A stretch of 64,000 bases of DNA from NCBI GenBank assembly GCA_041752735.1, contig JBGSVW010000026.1:1-64000 (forward strand). The letters are read 5' to 3'. The notes below the pieces were generated by a model. That model was given only the letters and a program-made list of their open reading frames with translations. It searched no databases and had not been told where the DNA came from. This document shows, piece by piece, positions 17,316 through 26,540 of this stretch (within the stretch, counting starts at the first letter, position 1; every line of letters starts with the position of its first letter). Both the position numbers and the translations under genes were made by a program. The stretch comes from UBA1422 sp041752735. Its GTDB lineage: Bacteria; Bacillota; Clostridia; Peptostreptococcales; Anaerovoracaceae.

Positions 17316-18707
17316 TTGGTTTTAACAAGAATGGGTGACGGCACATTTGTTGAGATGTCTGAAGCCGAAGTAAGAAAAGAAATCGAAGCTGGTGTGCAAG
17401 AGGCAGCGAAAAAAGCGAAATGTCCACCGTTAACGGATGATGATATTGAAAAGTTAATGAAAATCATATGCGAGCCAAGAAAATTCGTCAGCGTAGAGCG
17501 TGGAAATGAACTTGTGCTCACATATGACTCGCAACCGCTGAAGTTTACACGTTTGGGATTGCCCATTGCAATGCCGCAAATTTTACAAACGTATGAAAGA
17601 GCCTTAATGGCAGACACCTTGGAAATGGCGTACGTTCACTACAGCCCAAAGCCGGTTAAGTCGATTATACCAGAAGAGCAATATGCCGTGGCAGAAGCGC
17701 TTCTTGTGACGACACCAACATTGCTGTATGGCGTGATGCCCAATATGCCAACGTATACGAAGCCTGATGGCCCTTGTGAAAATGCAGCAGAACTTATGCC
17801 GAAGGGTTTGATCAAAGAAGCGCTTGAAGCCCAGCTAGAAGCAGCAGCAATGCTTGAATCCGATTTGTTTACACTTGGTAAAGCAATGTATAATGCAGGC
17901 GCAGATGGAATGGACTTTGATACAACGGCATCCGGTGGTGACGCGGAGTTCTATGCAGTCTTGCGATCGGTGGAAAAACTCAGAGGCCAATTCCCCAAAA
18001 TGAACATTGAAGTGGGAATGTCAGGAGAGTTTATACTTGGCTTTCATGGATCCTTGCAGTATAAGAATGAAAGACTTGCAGGAATGTATCCTCACGATCA
18101 GTGTCGTATGGTTGCTGAAGCTGGGGGGAACGTTGTCGGAGCGGTTGTCAATACAAATACAAGGAAAAGCTTCCCGTGGAATCTTGCAAGAGCTTTGACT
18201 ATGTGCAAATATGCAGCAGAAGTCTCACCAATCCCTGTTCATGCCAACGTTGGAATGGGTGTGGGAGGTGTGCCAATGCAAATGACGCCTCCAATCGACT
18301 GTGTATCTAGAGCCTCCACAGCTATGGCTGAGATAGGTAAGCTCGACGGGTTGTAGGTAGGCTATGGCGATCCATCGGGAATGGCTATTGTGCATAGCCA
18401 AGCATCAGGTATGGGCGGAATCAGAACAGCTGGTGACTTAGTTGCGAGGATGCAGCTAAGCAAAAGCATGAGACTGAACGACGCCAAAAAATTTGTGGCT
18501 GATAAACTTGGAGTCAGTTTGCGGGATTTAACAGATGAAGTGGTTATGCGAGAAATCAGAGAGGATCTGGACATTGCAACTGTTTTCATGGGTTATGGAG
18601 CCGCAAGCAGAGGAATTGAAGCAAAGGCGAACATTTCTAAGTTGCTTGATTTAGAGATAAATTGTGTTGAAAAATTCAAGAAAAAAACTGGAATGAATTT
18701 CAAATAA
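17316..18707 (+). CDS. mtbB: Dimethylamine-type corrinoid methyltransferase MtbB with in-frame UAG (pyrrolysine)
   Basis: Codon 347 of this gene is TAG at 18354-18356, and the same frame continues without another stop to TAA at 18707, giving 463 residues with pyrrolysine at 347. Both halves match MtbB: RMGDG at the start, ADGMDFDTTASGGD, MSGEFILGFHG, NTNTRKSFPWNLARA, then KLDGL before the TAG and VGYGDPSGM after it. The Methanosarcina enzyme has pyrrolysine at 356 in the same local sequence. It transfers a methyl group from dimethylamine (or a related secondary amine) to the corrinoid protein. The start is TTG 17316 with AAGGAGG 7 bases upstream. The corrinoid gene follows 12 bp later. PucR upstream is the likely regulator. 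Confidence 0.92.
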
Positions 18708-18719
18708 AGGAGAATTGTA

Positions 18720-19376
18720 ATGATAGATGAGCAATTATTAAAAGCGGCAAAAGAATCTATTTTGGATGGAGATGAAGAACTTGCGGTGAGTATCGCGCAA
18801 CAGGGCTTGGACGCAGGTGTGGATCCGGCTGAATTCATAGAAAAAGGATTTATACCGGGAATTATGGAAGTGGGAGACCTCTTTGAAGCAGGAGAAATCT
18901 TTTTGCCTGAAATCATGATGTGCGCCGATGCAATAAAGTACGCGGTAGAAGTCCTGAATAAAGCAATGGAAGCCAATGGTACAAAACGGAGCATTACTGC
19001 AAAAATAGTACTTGCAACCGTTGAAGGTGATCTACATGATATCGGGAAAGGGATCGTGGCTTCGCTGATGGTCGCCAATGGCTTTGAAGTAATTGATCTT
19101 GGAAGAGATGTTTCAAGTGAAAAAATTGTTGAAACCGCCATCGAAATGGGCGCGGATGTTATCGGAAGCAGCGCTTTACTTACAACGACAATGGTACATC
19201 AACAGGAGATTGAAGACCTGCTTGAAGAAAAAGGCATGAAAGGTAAAATAAAAACGATCGTAGGCGGCGCGCCAGTTACATTAAGGTGGCAAAGCAAAAT
19301 AGGGGCTGATGGCTTCGGAGAGTCCGCTGCAGAGGGTATTCGTTTAGTCAACGAGTTCATAGCAGAAAAAAATTAA
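18720..19376 (+). CDS. mtbC: Methylamine corrinoid protein (MtbC family)
   Basis: A 218-residue protein with the two-domain layout of methyltransferase corrinoid proteins: an N-terminal helical cap, about 1-85, with PAEFIEKGFIPGIMEVGDLF, and a Rossmann-type B12-binding domain with GDLHDIGKGIV near residue 102, whose His supplies the lower cobalt ligand. IGSSALLTTTM and VGGAPVT complete the B12 pocket. It accepts the methyl group from MtbB and passes it on to a second methyltransferase that is not in this window. It lies 12 bp after mtbB with GGAG upstream, and a terminator follows. The gene name reflects its partner; closely related proteins serve mono-, di- and trimethylamine. Confidence 0.92.
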   Translation: MIDEQLLKAAKESILDGDEELAVSIAQQGLDAGVDPAEFIEKGFIPGIMEVGDLFEAGEIFLPEIMMCADAIKYAVEVLNKAMEANGTKRSITAKIVLATVEGDLHDIGKGIVASLMVANGFEVIDLGRDVSSEKIVETAIEMGADVIGSSALLTTTMVHQQEIEDLLEEKGMKGKIKTIVGGAPVTLRWQSKIGADGFGESAAEGIRLVNEFIAEKN

Positions 19377-19391
19377 AAAATCCGAAAGAAG

Positions 19392-19428
19392 GGTAAGCCG
19401 GTCTACCAAACTGACTTACTCTTTTTTT
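19392..19428 (+). terminator. Terminator of the mtbB-mtbC unit
   Basis: GGTAAG and CGGT pair with ACTG and CTTACT across an eight-base loop, followed by seven T residues. It closes the first methyltransferase unit, so the permease downstream needs its own promoter. Confidence 0.8.
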
Positions 19429-19705
19429 AGCTCAACATAGATGATTTTGATGAGCATCTTGCTTGCATCATACTGCCAATATGGAACGAAAAACAAATGA
19501 CAGATTATTGAAAAAATAGTGTAAAGTGAAAACAGCTTATTATGTGACATGTTGTATAATGCGAAAGATAGACTGTAGGTTTATGATTATGACAACATTA
19601 TAGAACTATGTTTAGCTAGTATATATATTACAAAAATTGATAGGAAGGAGAACAAGATAGATTCCGACAAATCAGAGGATGTTGTTAATTTATCAAGGAG
19701 TGAGA
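19429..19705 (+). promoter_or_regulatory. Upstream region of the permease unit
   Basis: About 280 bp with no gene. A TATAAT box near 19554 could serve the small membrane gene and permease. No sigma-54 motif is present. Two ribosome-binding-like GGAG tracts (19644 and 19695) precede the start at 19706. Confidence 0.35.
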
Positions 19706-19888
19706 ATGATGAGCGAAACCAAAAAAACAGAATTTGAAATCGAAATGGATCAAGAGATTGAAAGACGCTTGCAGATTATGGAAGAGCCCGGCTATAACTT
19801 TGGCGAAAAATTTAGCAGAGCAAACTGGATAAGTGCGATTGCTGTAATTATTTTTAGTATAATTCTGATTGCAATCGGTGCGAATTAA
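19706..19888 (+). CDS. Small single-helix membrane protein upstream of an NCS1 permease
   Basis: 60 residues from ATG 19706, with AAGGAGTG 6-9 bases upstream. An in-frame ATG at 19679 has no ribosome-binding site. The N-terminal half is strongly acidic (TEFEIEMDQEIERRLQIMEE). The C-terminal half is one transmembrane helix (WISAIAVIIFSIILIAIGAN) with almost nothing beyond it. It ends 31 bp before the permease gene and is surely cotranscribed. The shape suggests a small accessory subunit of the transporter, an inference from position and topology alone. No family was recognised. Confidence 0.7.
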   Translation: MMSETKKTEFEIEMDQEIERRLQIMEEPGYNFGEKFSRANWISAIAVIIFSIILIAIGAN

Positions 19889-19919
19889 TATAGTTGCCAA
19901 AAAATATTAGGAGGAAAAT

Positions 19920-21353
19920 ATGGAAAAAAATATGAACAAACATATCGAACGCGAAGCAATGTATGGCATCGTGCCGATGTTACACTCCGAAAGGCAATAT
20001 GGCTTTTGGGATACTTTTCTTGTAATTAGCGGATATGCAGTTGCAACATGGTGTTATACTCAGGGAGCCTATCTGGTTACCTTCCTGGATTTCAAACAAT
20101 TACTGACAAGCTCTTTTGGTGCAAACACCATCGTGATTGCACTAATGGCATTACCTATGCTATTTGCGGTCAGATATGGGATTGATGTATGGGTTTGGTT
20201 CCGCGCAATATTTGGACAAGTGGGCATTAAGGTAATTATTGTTGTAATTATATTTATAAATTTCCCGTGGTATGCCGTGAGTGCTCAAATATTTGCAACA
20301 TCTATGACAAATATGATCTCCGGATTTGGTATCACTTTGCCCGCAGGAGCAACACCGTGGTTGGCAGTATTCTGTGTTGTGCTTGGCACTATTGTAGCAC
20401 TTGCAGGTCCTGGAGCTATCAAATGGTCATCAAGGATATTAGTAACATTACTGCTTATTGTAGGGGGCATTGTAGTGTATATTGCGTTGACCTCAGTACC
20501 AATGGCAGAAGTTTGGGCATATAAACCAGACACATCAGCTTTGGCAAATCCCCGAGCAGCCTACATGATCTCCGTCGAAGGCAATATTGCATTTGCATTA
20601 TCTTGGACTTGCGCATTGGCAGTTATCCCAAGATTGTGCAAGAAAGAAAGTCACGCTTATTGGGGAACCACTTTGGCTTATGGCTTCGTAGCACCCTTCT
20701 TTATTATTGCAGGTGGAGTGATGGCGATTGTTATGTATATCAAATTTGGTGTAATGACTGAGGATCCTTCAATCATGCTGGCTAAATTAGGTGGCCCAGT
20801 TTTAGCTTTACTCTCATTGATGCTGGTTGCATTTGCCAATATTGGTTCTCAAACAGTAGGCACATACATCTATTCAATCGTGTTGAAATCATCATTTCCC
20901 AGAGTTTCCTATAAGACATTTGCTATTTTGCTAATGATTTATGTTGGTGGATTAGCATTCTGGGGAAGAGTTATTGAGTTCTTTGGCGCTTTCATTTCAC
21001 TTTCATCCTACATCTATGGTCCGATTATGGCACTACTATTTGTAGATTATTTGTTCGTGCGAAAAGGTAGGCTTTCCTTTAGAGATGCTTATGGTCTGTC
21101 GGGCCATAAAGCATATAACTATCACAAGGGATTTAATCTTATTGGATTATCCTGTGTTGTAATAGGAACAGCAATTGCTTTGTTGGTATACGATCCATTA
21201 ACAGCCATGGTTAAAAACGAGGCGTTTTATTACCTGACCGCTAGCGGAACAGCTTTCATAGCAACTGGCATCTTGTATTATGCCATTAGCAAAGTGCCAG
21301 TTTTCAACCGTTATCTTATGCAAGACAGAAATGCGATACAAGAAAAAAACTAA
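19920..21353 (+). CDS. NCS1-type (cytosine/purine/hydantoin) permease
   Basis: A 477-residue integral membrane protein with about 12 hydrophobic segments. The start has SERQYGFWDTFLVISGYAVA, the N-terminal pattern of nucleobase:cation symporter-1 permeases, and ARAxFG-like WFRAIFGQVG follows near residue 95. Known members carry cytosine, thiamine, allantoin, hydantoins or purines with H+ or Na+. Placed between the dimethylamine unit and an aldehyde oxidoreductase, it most likely imports the methylated-amine substrate. No characterised NCS1 member for dimethylamine is known to me, so the substrate may be larger. GGAGG precedes the ATG. Confidence 0.85.
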   Translation: MEKNMNKHIEREAMYGIVPMLHSERQYGFWDTFLVISGYAVATWCYTQGAYLVTFLDFKQLLTSSFGANTIVIALMALPMLFAVRYGIDVWVWFRAIFGQVGIKVIIVVIIFINFPWYAVSAQIFATSMTNMISGFGITLPAGATPWLAVFCVVLGTIVALAGPGAIKWSSRILVTLLLIVGGIVVYIALTSVPMAEVWAYKPDTSALANPRAAYMISVEGNIAFALSWTCALAVIPRLCKKESHAYWGTTLAYGFVAPFFIIAGGVMAIVMYIKFGVMTEDPSIMLAKLGGPVLALLSLMLVAFANIGSQTVGTYIYSIVLKSSFPRVSYKTFAILLMIYVGGLAFWGRVIEFFGAFISLSSYIYGPIMALLFVDYLFVRKGRLSFRDAYGLSGHKAYNYHKGFNLIGLSCVVIGTAIALLVYDPLTAMVKNEAFYYLTASGTAFIATGILYYAISKVPVFNRYLMQDRNAIQEKN

Positions 21354-21402
21354 GCTACAACTTACATAAACAAACACGTTAGGTGAATCAAATAATTATC
21401 TT

Positions 21403-21457
21403 TAGGGCCTTAGCTGTGATGACAGTTCGATCAAGACTGAAAGCACAGTTAGGGCTC
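21403..21457 (+). ncRNA. Imperfect 14-bp hairpin in the permease-PEBP gap
   Basis: GGGCCTTAGCTGTG near 21403 pairs with CACAGTTAGGGCTC near 21444-21457 (11 Watson-Crick pairs plus G-T pairs) around a roughly 27-base loop. No T-run follows, so it is not a simple terminator. It could be an RNA processing or stability element between the two genes. No known riboswitch class was recognised. Confidence 0.35.
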
Positions 21458-21497
21458 TGAATAATTAATACAGATTATGAGGAAGGAAAAGAATCAA

Positions 21498-22004
21498 TTG
21501 TTTACTTTGAAAAGTGCGGGATTTAGTCAAGGTGAGATTCTCGATAAATATGGAATTAAATCAGATATCTGTACTTTGGATATACCACAACTGTCGCTTC
21601 CTTTGCACTGGGAGGGAGCACCAAATGAAACCGTGTCCTATGCTATTGTTTTCCAAGATTATGACAATATTCCCGATGAGGGAGTCTGCTGGATACATTG
21701 GCTAATTTGTGACATCCCATCATCAATAAATGAATTAGAGCAGAATGCAAGTCGAGCCAATAATACACTCGTACAAGGAACTAATAGCTGGATATGCCCG
21801 ATGGGAAATTATGGGCTGCCACAAGACATGCTAGAGCACTATGGAGGTCCAGCACCTGAGAGAACTCATGAGTATGAGGTTAGTATTTATGCCTTGGATA
21901 TATATCTAGGCCTGAAACAAGGCTTTTTTTACAACGAATTAAGAAAAAAAATGGAAGGACACATTTTGGCAGAAGCGGTCCTTAAAGGCATATATATAAT
22001 ATAG
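21498..22004 (+). CDS. YbhB/YbcL-type PEBP family protein
   Basis: 168 residues if TTG 21498 is used. ATG 21477 is also possible, but the best ribosome-binding site (AGGAAGG at 21480-21486) lies between the two. The fold is that of phosphatidylethanolamine-binding / Raf-kinase-inhibitor-like proteins: FSQGEILDKYG, PLHWEGAPNETVSYAIVFQD, WIHWLICDIP, GGPAPERTHEYEVSIYALD. Bacterial members are small soluble proteins of unclear function. Lying 31 bp before the aldehyde oxidoreductase, it is probably cotranscribed with it; a ligand-binding or chaperone role in the same pathway is speculation. Confidence 0.8.
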   Translation: MFTLKSAGFSQGEILDKYGIKSDICTLDIPQLSLPLHWEGAPNETVSYAIVFQDYDNIPDEGVCWIHWLICDIPSSINELEQNASRANNTLVQGTNSWICPMGNYGLPQDMLEHYGGPAPERTHEYEVSIYALDIYLGLKQGFFYNELRKKMEGHILAEAVLKGIYII

Positions 22005-22034
22005 TTGGACTAGTGGAAAGGTTGGAGATATCAC

Positions 22035-23924
22035 ATGATGAAAGATGCACGACTATTATATGTTAATTTAACTGACGGGACGACCAAAGTGGAATCACTG
22101 GACGGGGAAACCTACCGGAAATATCCGGGAGGCTCGGCGCTGGGGATGTACATTCTCTTAAAAGAGATGGACCCTGCCGTAGATCCATTGTCCCCTGAGA
22201 ATATTATGGTATTCTCAATTTCCCCACTTACGGGCATTCCCATCAGTGGACAAAGTAGAATGAATGTGGCAACCAAAAGTCCGTTGACCGGACTGGCTGG
22301 GGACTCTCAGGTGGGCGGATATATTCCGGCAGCCTTAGCAGGCCATGGATATGATGCTATCATATTAAAAGGAAAGTCTCCCAAACCAGTGTACCTGTAC
22401 CTTGGTGAAAACACCGTGGAACTCAAAGATGCTACTGGCATGTGGGGGATGATTACCGGGGATGCTGAAGAATGGATTGCAGCAGATCTGGGAACCGATA
22501 AGACTGAATCCTCCATCATCGGACCCGGTGGAGAAAACCTGGTAACCTATGCGGCGATTATGCACAGAAGAAGCCGTGCCAACGGCCGAAACGGTGTGGG
22601 CGCAGTCATGGGATCCAAAAACCTAAAAGCCCTGGTGGTCCAAAAAACACCGCCAACAAAAGCGGTGGATCAGACCGGTATGAAAACTTTGACCTTGAAT
22701 GTGAAAGAACGTATGGCCGCCAATCCGGTCATCGTCGACACTGCAAAACACGGTTCCGCAATCTGTGTGGATGCCCATGCGGCAGAAGGATTCCTTCCTT
22801 CTTTCAACTGGGACAAAGGAATCATGGATGACTGGATCAATACATCCGGTATCACCATTACCAATACCGTACTTAAAGAAAGAGAAACCTGTTTTGGTTG
22901 CGCCATCCGCTGCAAAGGCGTTGTGGACATCCCCGGCAAGGCGGATCCTTCCTACGGCGGTCCGGAATATGAGACATGCGCGACATTTGGCTCCTATTGT
23001 GGAAACACAGATTTGGGAGACATTTGCCATGCCAATCAGCTTTGCAATATGTATGGTATTGACACCATTTCCTGTGGCGCCACCATCGCCTGGGCCATGG
23101 ACTGCTTCGAAAAAGGCATTCTCACCACAGCAGATACCGATGGCATCGAACTGAAATATGGAAACGGAGCAGCCTTTGAAGTATTAATCAAAAAGATTGC
23201 TGTCAAAGAACCGGGCATCGGTGCACTTCTTGCCAAAGGAAGCGCTGCAGCAGCCAAAGAAATCGGAAAAGGTTCCGAAGATTTGGTTGTTGCCACCAAG
23301 GGCCAGGAATGGCCTGCCCATATGGTCCAGTTCAAACCGAACCTGATGGTCCACTATTCTGTCAATCCATATGGAGGAGATCATCAGTCAGTTGAACATG
23401 ACCCGGCGTTAATGGTACCAAAAGACGACCAGAACTGGTTGTGGCCTGCAATGCTGGGAGAGTTCGACGATTGTGACAGATACGGTGTGCTGGATGCAAA
23501 CAAATCCAAATTTTCTTGGGAGACCCAGAAGTTTTATGCCATGATGGATACACTGTGCCTATGCCAGTTTGCATGGGGTCCTGCCTGGCAGCTATATGGT
23601 CCCATGGAACTGGTGGAATACTGCAAATACGCCATTGACTGGGATACTTCGATTGAAGAACTCCAGGAGATTGGTGAACGCCGAATCGTCATGATGCGGT
23701 TGTTCAACCAAAAGTTGGGATTTGGCCGCAAGGACGACATAGCCCCGAGGAAAGCCTATATTGCCATTGAATATGGCGAAGGAGAGGTTGCTCAACTGAC
23801 ACCGGAAGAGTTTGAAACCGCCCTGGATGCTTATTATGGGTTTGCAGGCTGGGATATTAAGACCGGAAACCCAACCCCAGAGACTATTAAGCGACTGGGA
23901 TTGGAATGGGTTTGTGAAGTGTAG
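22035..23924 (+). CDS. aor: Tungsten-dependent aldehyde:ferredoxin oxidoreductase
   Basis: A 629-residue cytoplasmic enzyme that oxidises aldehydes to acids with ferredoxin, using a bis-pyranopterin tungsten centre and one 4Fe-4S cluster. The N-terminal AOR domain shows YRKYPGGSALGMYIL, SGQSRMNVATKSPLTG, and IGPGGENLVTYAAIMHRRSRA. The cluster ligands are C-x2-C-x3-C in TCFGCAIRC near residue 285 plus a late Cys in DTLCLCQFAWG near 500. All are present and the length is normal. GGAG precedes the tandem ATGs. In this neighbourhood it may oxidise an aldehyde released from the methylated substrate, working with the Fe-ADH. Codon use is somewhat more GC-rich than its neighbours, which may indicate separate acquisition. 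Confidence 0.93.
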   Translation: MMKDARLLYVNLTDGTTKVESLDGETYRKYPGGSALGMYILLKEMDPAVDPLSPENIMVFSISPLTGIPISGQSRMNVATKSPLTGLAGDSQVGGYIPAALAGHGYDAIILKGKSPKPVYLYLGENTVELKDATGMWGMITGDAEEWIAADLGTDKTESSIIGPGGENLVTYAAIMHRRSRANGRNGVGAVMGSKNLKALVVQKTPPTKAVDQTGMKTLTLNVKERMAANPVIVDTAKHGSAICVDAHAAEGFLPSFNWDKGIMDDWINTSGITITNTVLKERETCFGCAIRCKGVVDIPGKADPSYGGPEYETCATFGSYCGNTDLGDICHANQLCNMYGIDTISCGATIAWAMDCFEKGILTTADTDGIELKYGNGAAFEVLIKKIAVKEPGIGALLAKGSAAAAKEIGKGSEDLVVATKGQEWPAHMVQFKPNLMVHYSVNPYGGDHQSVEHDPALMVPKDDQNWLWPAMLGEFDDCDRYGVLDANKSKFSWETQKFYAMMDTLCLCQFAWGPAWQLYGPMELVEYCKYAIDWDTSIEELQEIGERRIVMMRLFNQKLGFGRKDDIAPRKAYIAIEYGEGEVAQLTPEEFETALDAYYGFAGWDIKTGNPTPETIKRLGLEWVCEV

Positions 23925-24013
23925 AGATTTGTGTAGAGGTGCAAATGATTTTTAACAATACAAATACCCATGAATCTATAAAAATCACAACCTAACTTTA
24001 TCCGATACTAAAT

Positions 24014-24068
24014 AGCCGGCCTGTCAGCTTGATTTTTGAAATCAGACCTGATATGCCGGCTTGCCTTT
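24014..24068 (+). terminator. Terminator after aor (CCGGC repeat family)
   Basis: AGCCGGC at 24014-24020 pairs with GCCGGCT at 24055-24061, with an inner TGATTT/AAATCA helix, then a T-rich TGCCTTTTTG. It is a second clear member of the repeated hairpin family. Confidence 0.8.
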
Positions 24069-24186
24069 TTGTATCTTCTCAAACATATTAATGTTACAAT
24101 TATATCATTCGAAGCGGACTAGTAATATTAGCGTGATTTGAAACAGAACCACACCTGCTTGTCGCAACAAATACCGGAGGTGCTGC

Positions 24187-26412
24187 ATGGATTTTGACTT
24201 TATTTCAACCCCAATATTTGCCATCAAAGAAGGCAAAATCAAAGAAGGCAACAATGCATTTTTTTCTTTGCTGGAAGTGGATTGCAAGGATGCAATGGGT
24301 AAGCCTTTTTTGGATTATATAGAAGAGGACTCAAAAGAACTGCTCTTAAATGCGCTTGAAGCATGTCCGGAAAAGGATGCGGGGAGTAATCGCGAGCCTC
24401 TTAACCTTGAAATAAAAATAAAAAGTCCCACATCCGGTCATAAATACATTAATCTTACAATCCAAAAATTTGTACGACATGACATGAAAAATTGGTTTGT
24501 GATGTCGGCTTACGATAGCACGCACTACAATGATATGAATGAAATGTATAAAATCAGAGAAGCACAATATAAAGGACTTCTCGATAACATGGATGAAGAA
24601 GTAACCATTGAAGATCCTCAGCGGAAAATCATCTATGCCAATGATGCGTTCTGTCGATACTACGGTCTAACAAGAGAGGAAGCAATCGGCAGAGATGGCT
24701 TGGAGGTAGTAGTCCCTGATGACAGGTATCTTTATGGACAAATCCACGAGCTTACGCCTCAAAACCCGGACTATCGACTTGATTGCAGAGTGAAAAGGGC
24801 TGATGGAAGTATCGTATGGGTTGAGGCTACCGGAAAAGGGTTTTTCGATGAATCTGGAAAACTCATTGAGTGCCAAGAAGTGGCCAGAGACATCACAGTT
24901 ACAAAGAACAAGGAACTTATGCTTGCCAATAAAAAATTGGAGTTAGAAAATCTTGTGGCAGAGAAAACCAAAGAACTTACGCAAGCCAATGTACAATTAA
25001 CATCGTTTAGTAATTATCTGCACAATATTCTTCAAAATATTTCTGAAGGTGTCGCAGTCTTTAACCAACAAGGACAGTTGCTAACGGTTAATGATGCGCT
25101 GGAAAAAAACTGGGGCAAGCAGTTGTCTGAGATTACAGAAGCGCTAGGTCAAATGCTTGTTTCGGAAAAGGACACATTTTGGGGAAACGTTTTTCATGAG
25201 GGAGCCGCCTTTGCTGATCAGGAGATGTTGGTTCCCGCAAATGGTAAAAATATTCATTGCCTGGTATCTGGGAGTCCTCTCGACCCCGAAACTAGCGATA
25301 GCAAACGTTGCATCTTGATTATACGTCCAATCAGTGAGGTGCGTCAGCTAGTCAGCAGATTCAGCGGATTTCAAGCAAGATTCCGTTTTGAGGATATATT
25401 AACTTGTTCCGAGAGCATGCAAGACGTGATTGGTTACGCTAAGTCCATTTCTGCAAACCCATCCAATATAATGATAGAAGGTGAGAGTGGGACGGGAAAG
25501 GAAATGTTCGCCCAAGCGATACACAATGCCAGCACTCGTAGCAAAGGGCCGTTTATTGCGGTCAACTGTGGTGCGATTCCTGGGGAATTAATCGGAAGCG
25601 AGTTATTTGGATATTCGGAAGGCTCGTTCACGGGTGCGAAGAGAGGCGGAAAACCAGGTAAGTTCGAATTGGCAACGGGCGGAACGATTTTTCTTGACGA
25701 AATTGGCGACATGCCCTTAGCGCAACAAACTTCTTTGCTTCGTGTTATTCAAGAGCGTAAGTTGATGCGAATAGGGGATGATCGGGAAATCCCCATCGAT
25801 ACCAGAGTGATATGTGCAACGAATAAAAATCTGTATCGACAGATGCAAAATGGCAAATTCAGAGAAGATTTATATTATCGACTTGATGTAATCCATCTGC
25901 GAATTCCACCGCTGCGGGAGAGACAAAAGGACATCCCGTTATTAATGAATCATTTTATCAATGTGAATCATCAGATACACGGAACAGACAAGATCAAGGT
26001 GAGCAACGAAGTTCTGGCAAAATTTCATGAATACCCCTGGCCCGGGAATGTGAGGGAACTTCAGAACATTATGGAGAGAATGATGTACATGACAGATTCA
26101 GATGATAAAGGGTTAGTCACGTTGGATTATTTGCTTGAGCACATTTTTGGGGATTCAGAAGATACCATCCGTAAAATAATGCGTAACGAGTTGCATAACG
26201 TGGCGCGAGAACCCATTTCAGAAAAGCCGATACGCGGGCTACGGCAGCGGGACAAATACAAACAGTTAATGGAAGATGCTGAACGTGAACTCCTTGTTGA
26301 AACCTTATCAGTTTGCGAATTCAATATCAGTATGGCTGCACGAAAACTTAATTTGTCCCGAAAGAGCGTGTATGCAAGGATAAAAAAATATGGCTTAGAT
26401 GATTTGATGTAA
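24187..26412 (+). CDS. Sigma-54-dependent activator with PAS sensor domains
   Basis: 741 residues. A PAS-like N-terminus, about 1-120, is followed by a clear PAS domain at about 130-240 (LLDNMDEEVTIEDPQRKIIY ... EATGKGFFDESGKLIECQEV), a coiled coil and a third PAS-like segment at about 270-380. The AAA+ activator domain runs about 400-640, with Walker A GESGTGKE near 431, the sigma-54 contact loop GSFTGA near 479, Walker B GTIFLDEIGDM and FREDLYYRLDV. A Fis-type helix-turn-helix ends the protein (NISMAARKLNLSRKSVYARI). It lies directly upstream of the -24/-12 promoter of the mttB unit and is its likely activator. GGAGG precedes the ATG. Confidence 0.93.
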   Translation: MDFDFISTPIFAIKEGKIKEGNNAFFSLLEVDCKDAMGKPFLDYIEEDSKELLLNALEACPEKDAGSNREPLNLEIKIKSPTSGHKYINLTIQKFVRHDMKNWFVMSAYDSTHYNDMNEMYKIREAQYKGLLDNMDEEVTIEDPQRKIIYANDAFCRYYGLTREEAIGRDGLEVVVPDDRYLYGQIHELTPQNPDYRLDCRVKRADGSIVWVEATGKGFFDESGKLIECQEVARDITVTKNKELMLANKKLELENLVAEKTKELTQANVQLTSFSNYLHNILQNISEGVAVFNQQGQLLTVNDALEKNWGKQLSEITEALGQMLVSEKDTFWGNVFHEGAAFADQEMLVPANGKNIHCLVSGSPLDPETSDSKRCILIIRPISEVRQLVSRFSGFQARFRFEDILTCSESMQDVIGYAKSISANPSNIMIEGESGTGKEMFAQAIHNASTRSKGPFIAVNCGAIPGELIGSELFGYSEGSFTGAKRGGKPGKFELATGGTIFLDEIGDMPLAQQTSLLRVIQERKLMRIGDDREIPIDTRVICATNKNLYRQMQNGKFREDLYYRLDVIHLRIPPLRERQKDIPLLMNHFINVNHQIHGTDKIKVSNEVLAKFHEYPWPGNVRELQNIMERMMYMTDSDDKGLVTLDYLLEHIFGDSEDTIRKIMRNELHNVAREPISEKPIRGLRQRDKYKQLMEDAERELLVETLSVCEFNISMAARKLNLSRKSVYARIKKYGLDDLM

Positions 26413-26477
26413 TGTGTGACAAAAGGTTACACACAGGTAACATAAAGTAAACAGTATTTTGCCCGACGGGTTACACC
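26413..26477 (+). promoter_or_regulatory. Candidate enhancer sites for the sigma-54 activator
   Basis: TGTGTGAC (26413-26420) and GTTACACA (26426-26433) form an imperfect inverted repeat, and a second GGGTTACACC lies at 26468-26477. They sit about 115-180 bp ahead of the -24 element, the usual distance for activator binding. Binding by the adjacent activator is inferred. Confidence 0.5.
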
Positions 26478-26540
26478 AACTACTTAAGCCGAGGAGAGAA
26501 TTTCCGGTTGACAGGAACATTTGAACGATATGTATGAATA

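Noticed and set aside
18354..18356. Reading the TAG codons as nonsense mutations or true stops that split mtbB and mttB into gene pairs
   Set aside because: Three independent family members carry a single TAG exactly at the conserved pyrrolysine position, with intact coding sequence on both sides.
18593..19141. Minus-strand ORF of 182 codons opposite mtbB/mtbC
   Set aside because: It spans the boundary of two well-supported genes on the other strand and has low-complexity Ser-rich translation.
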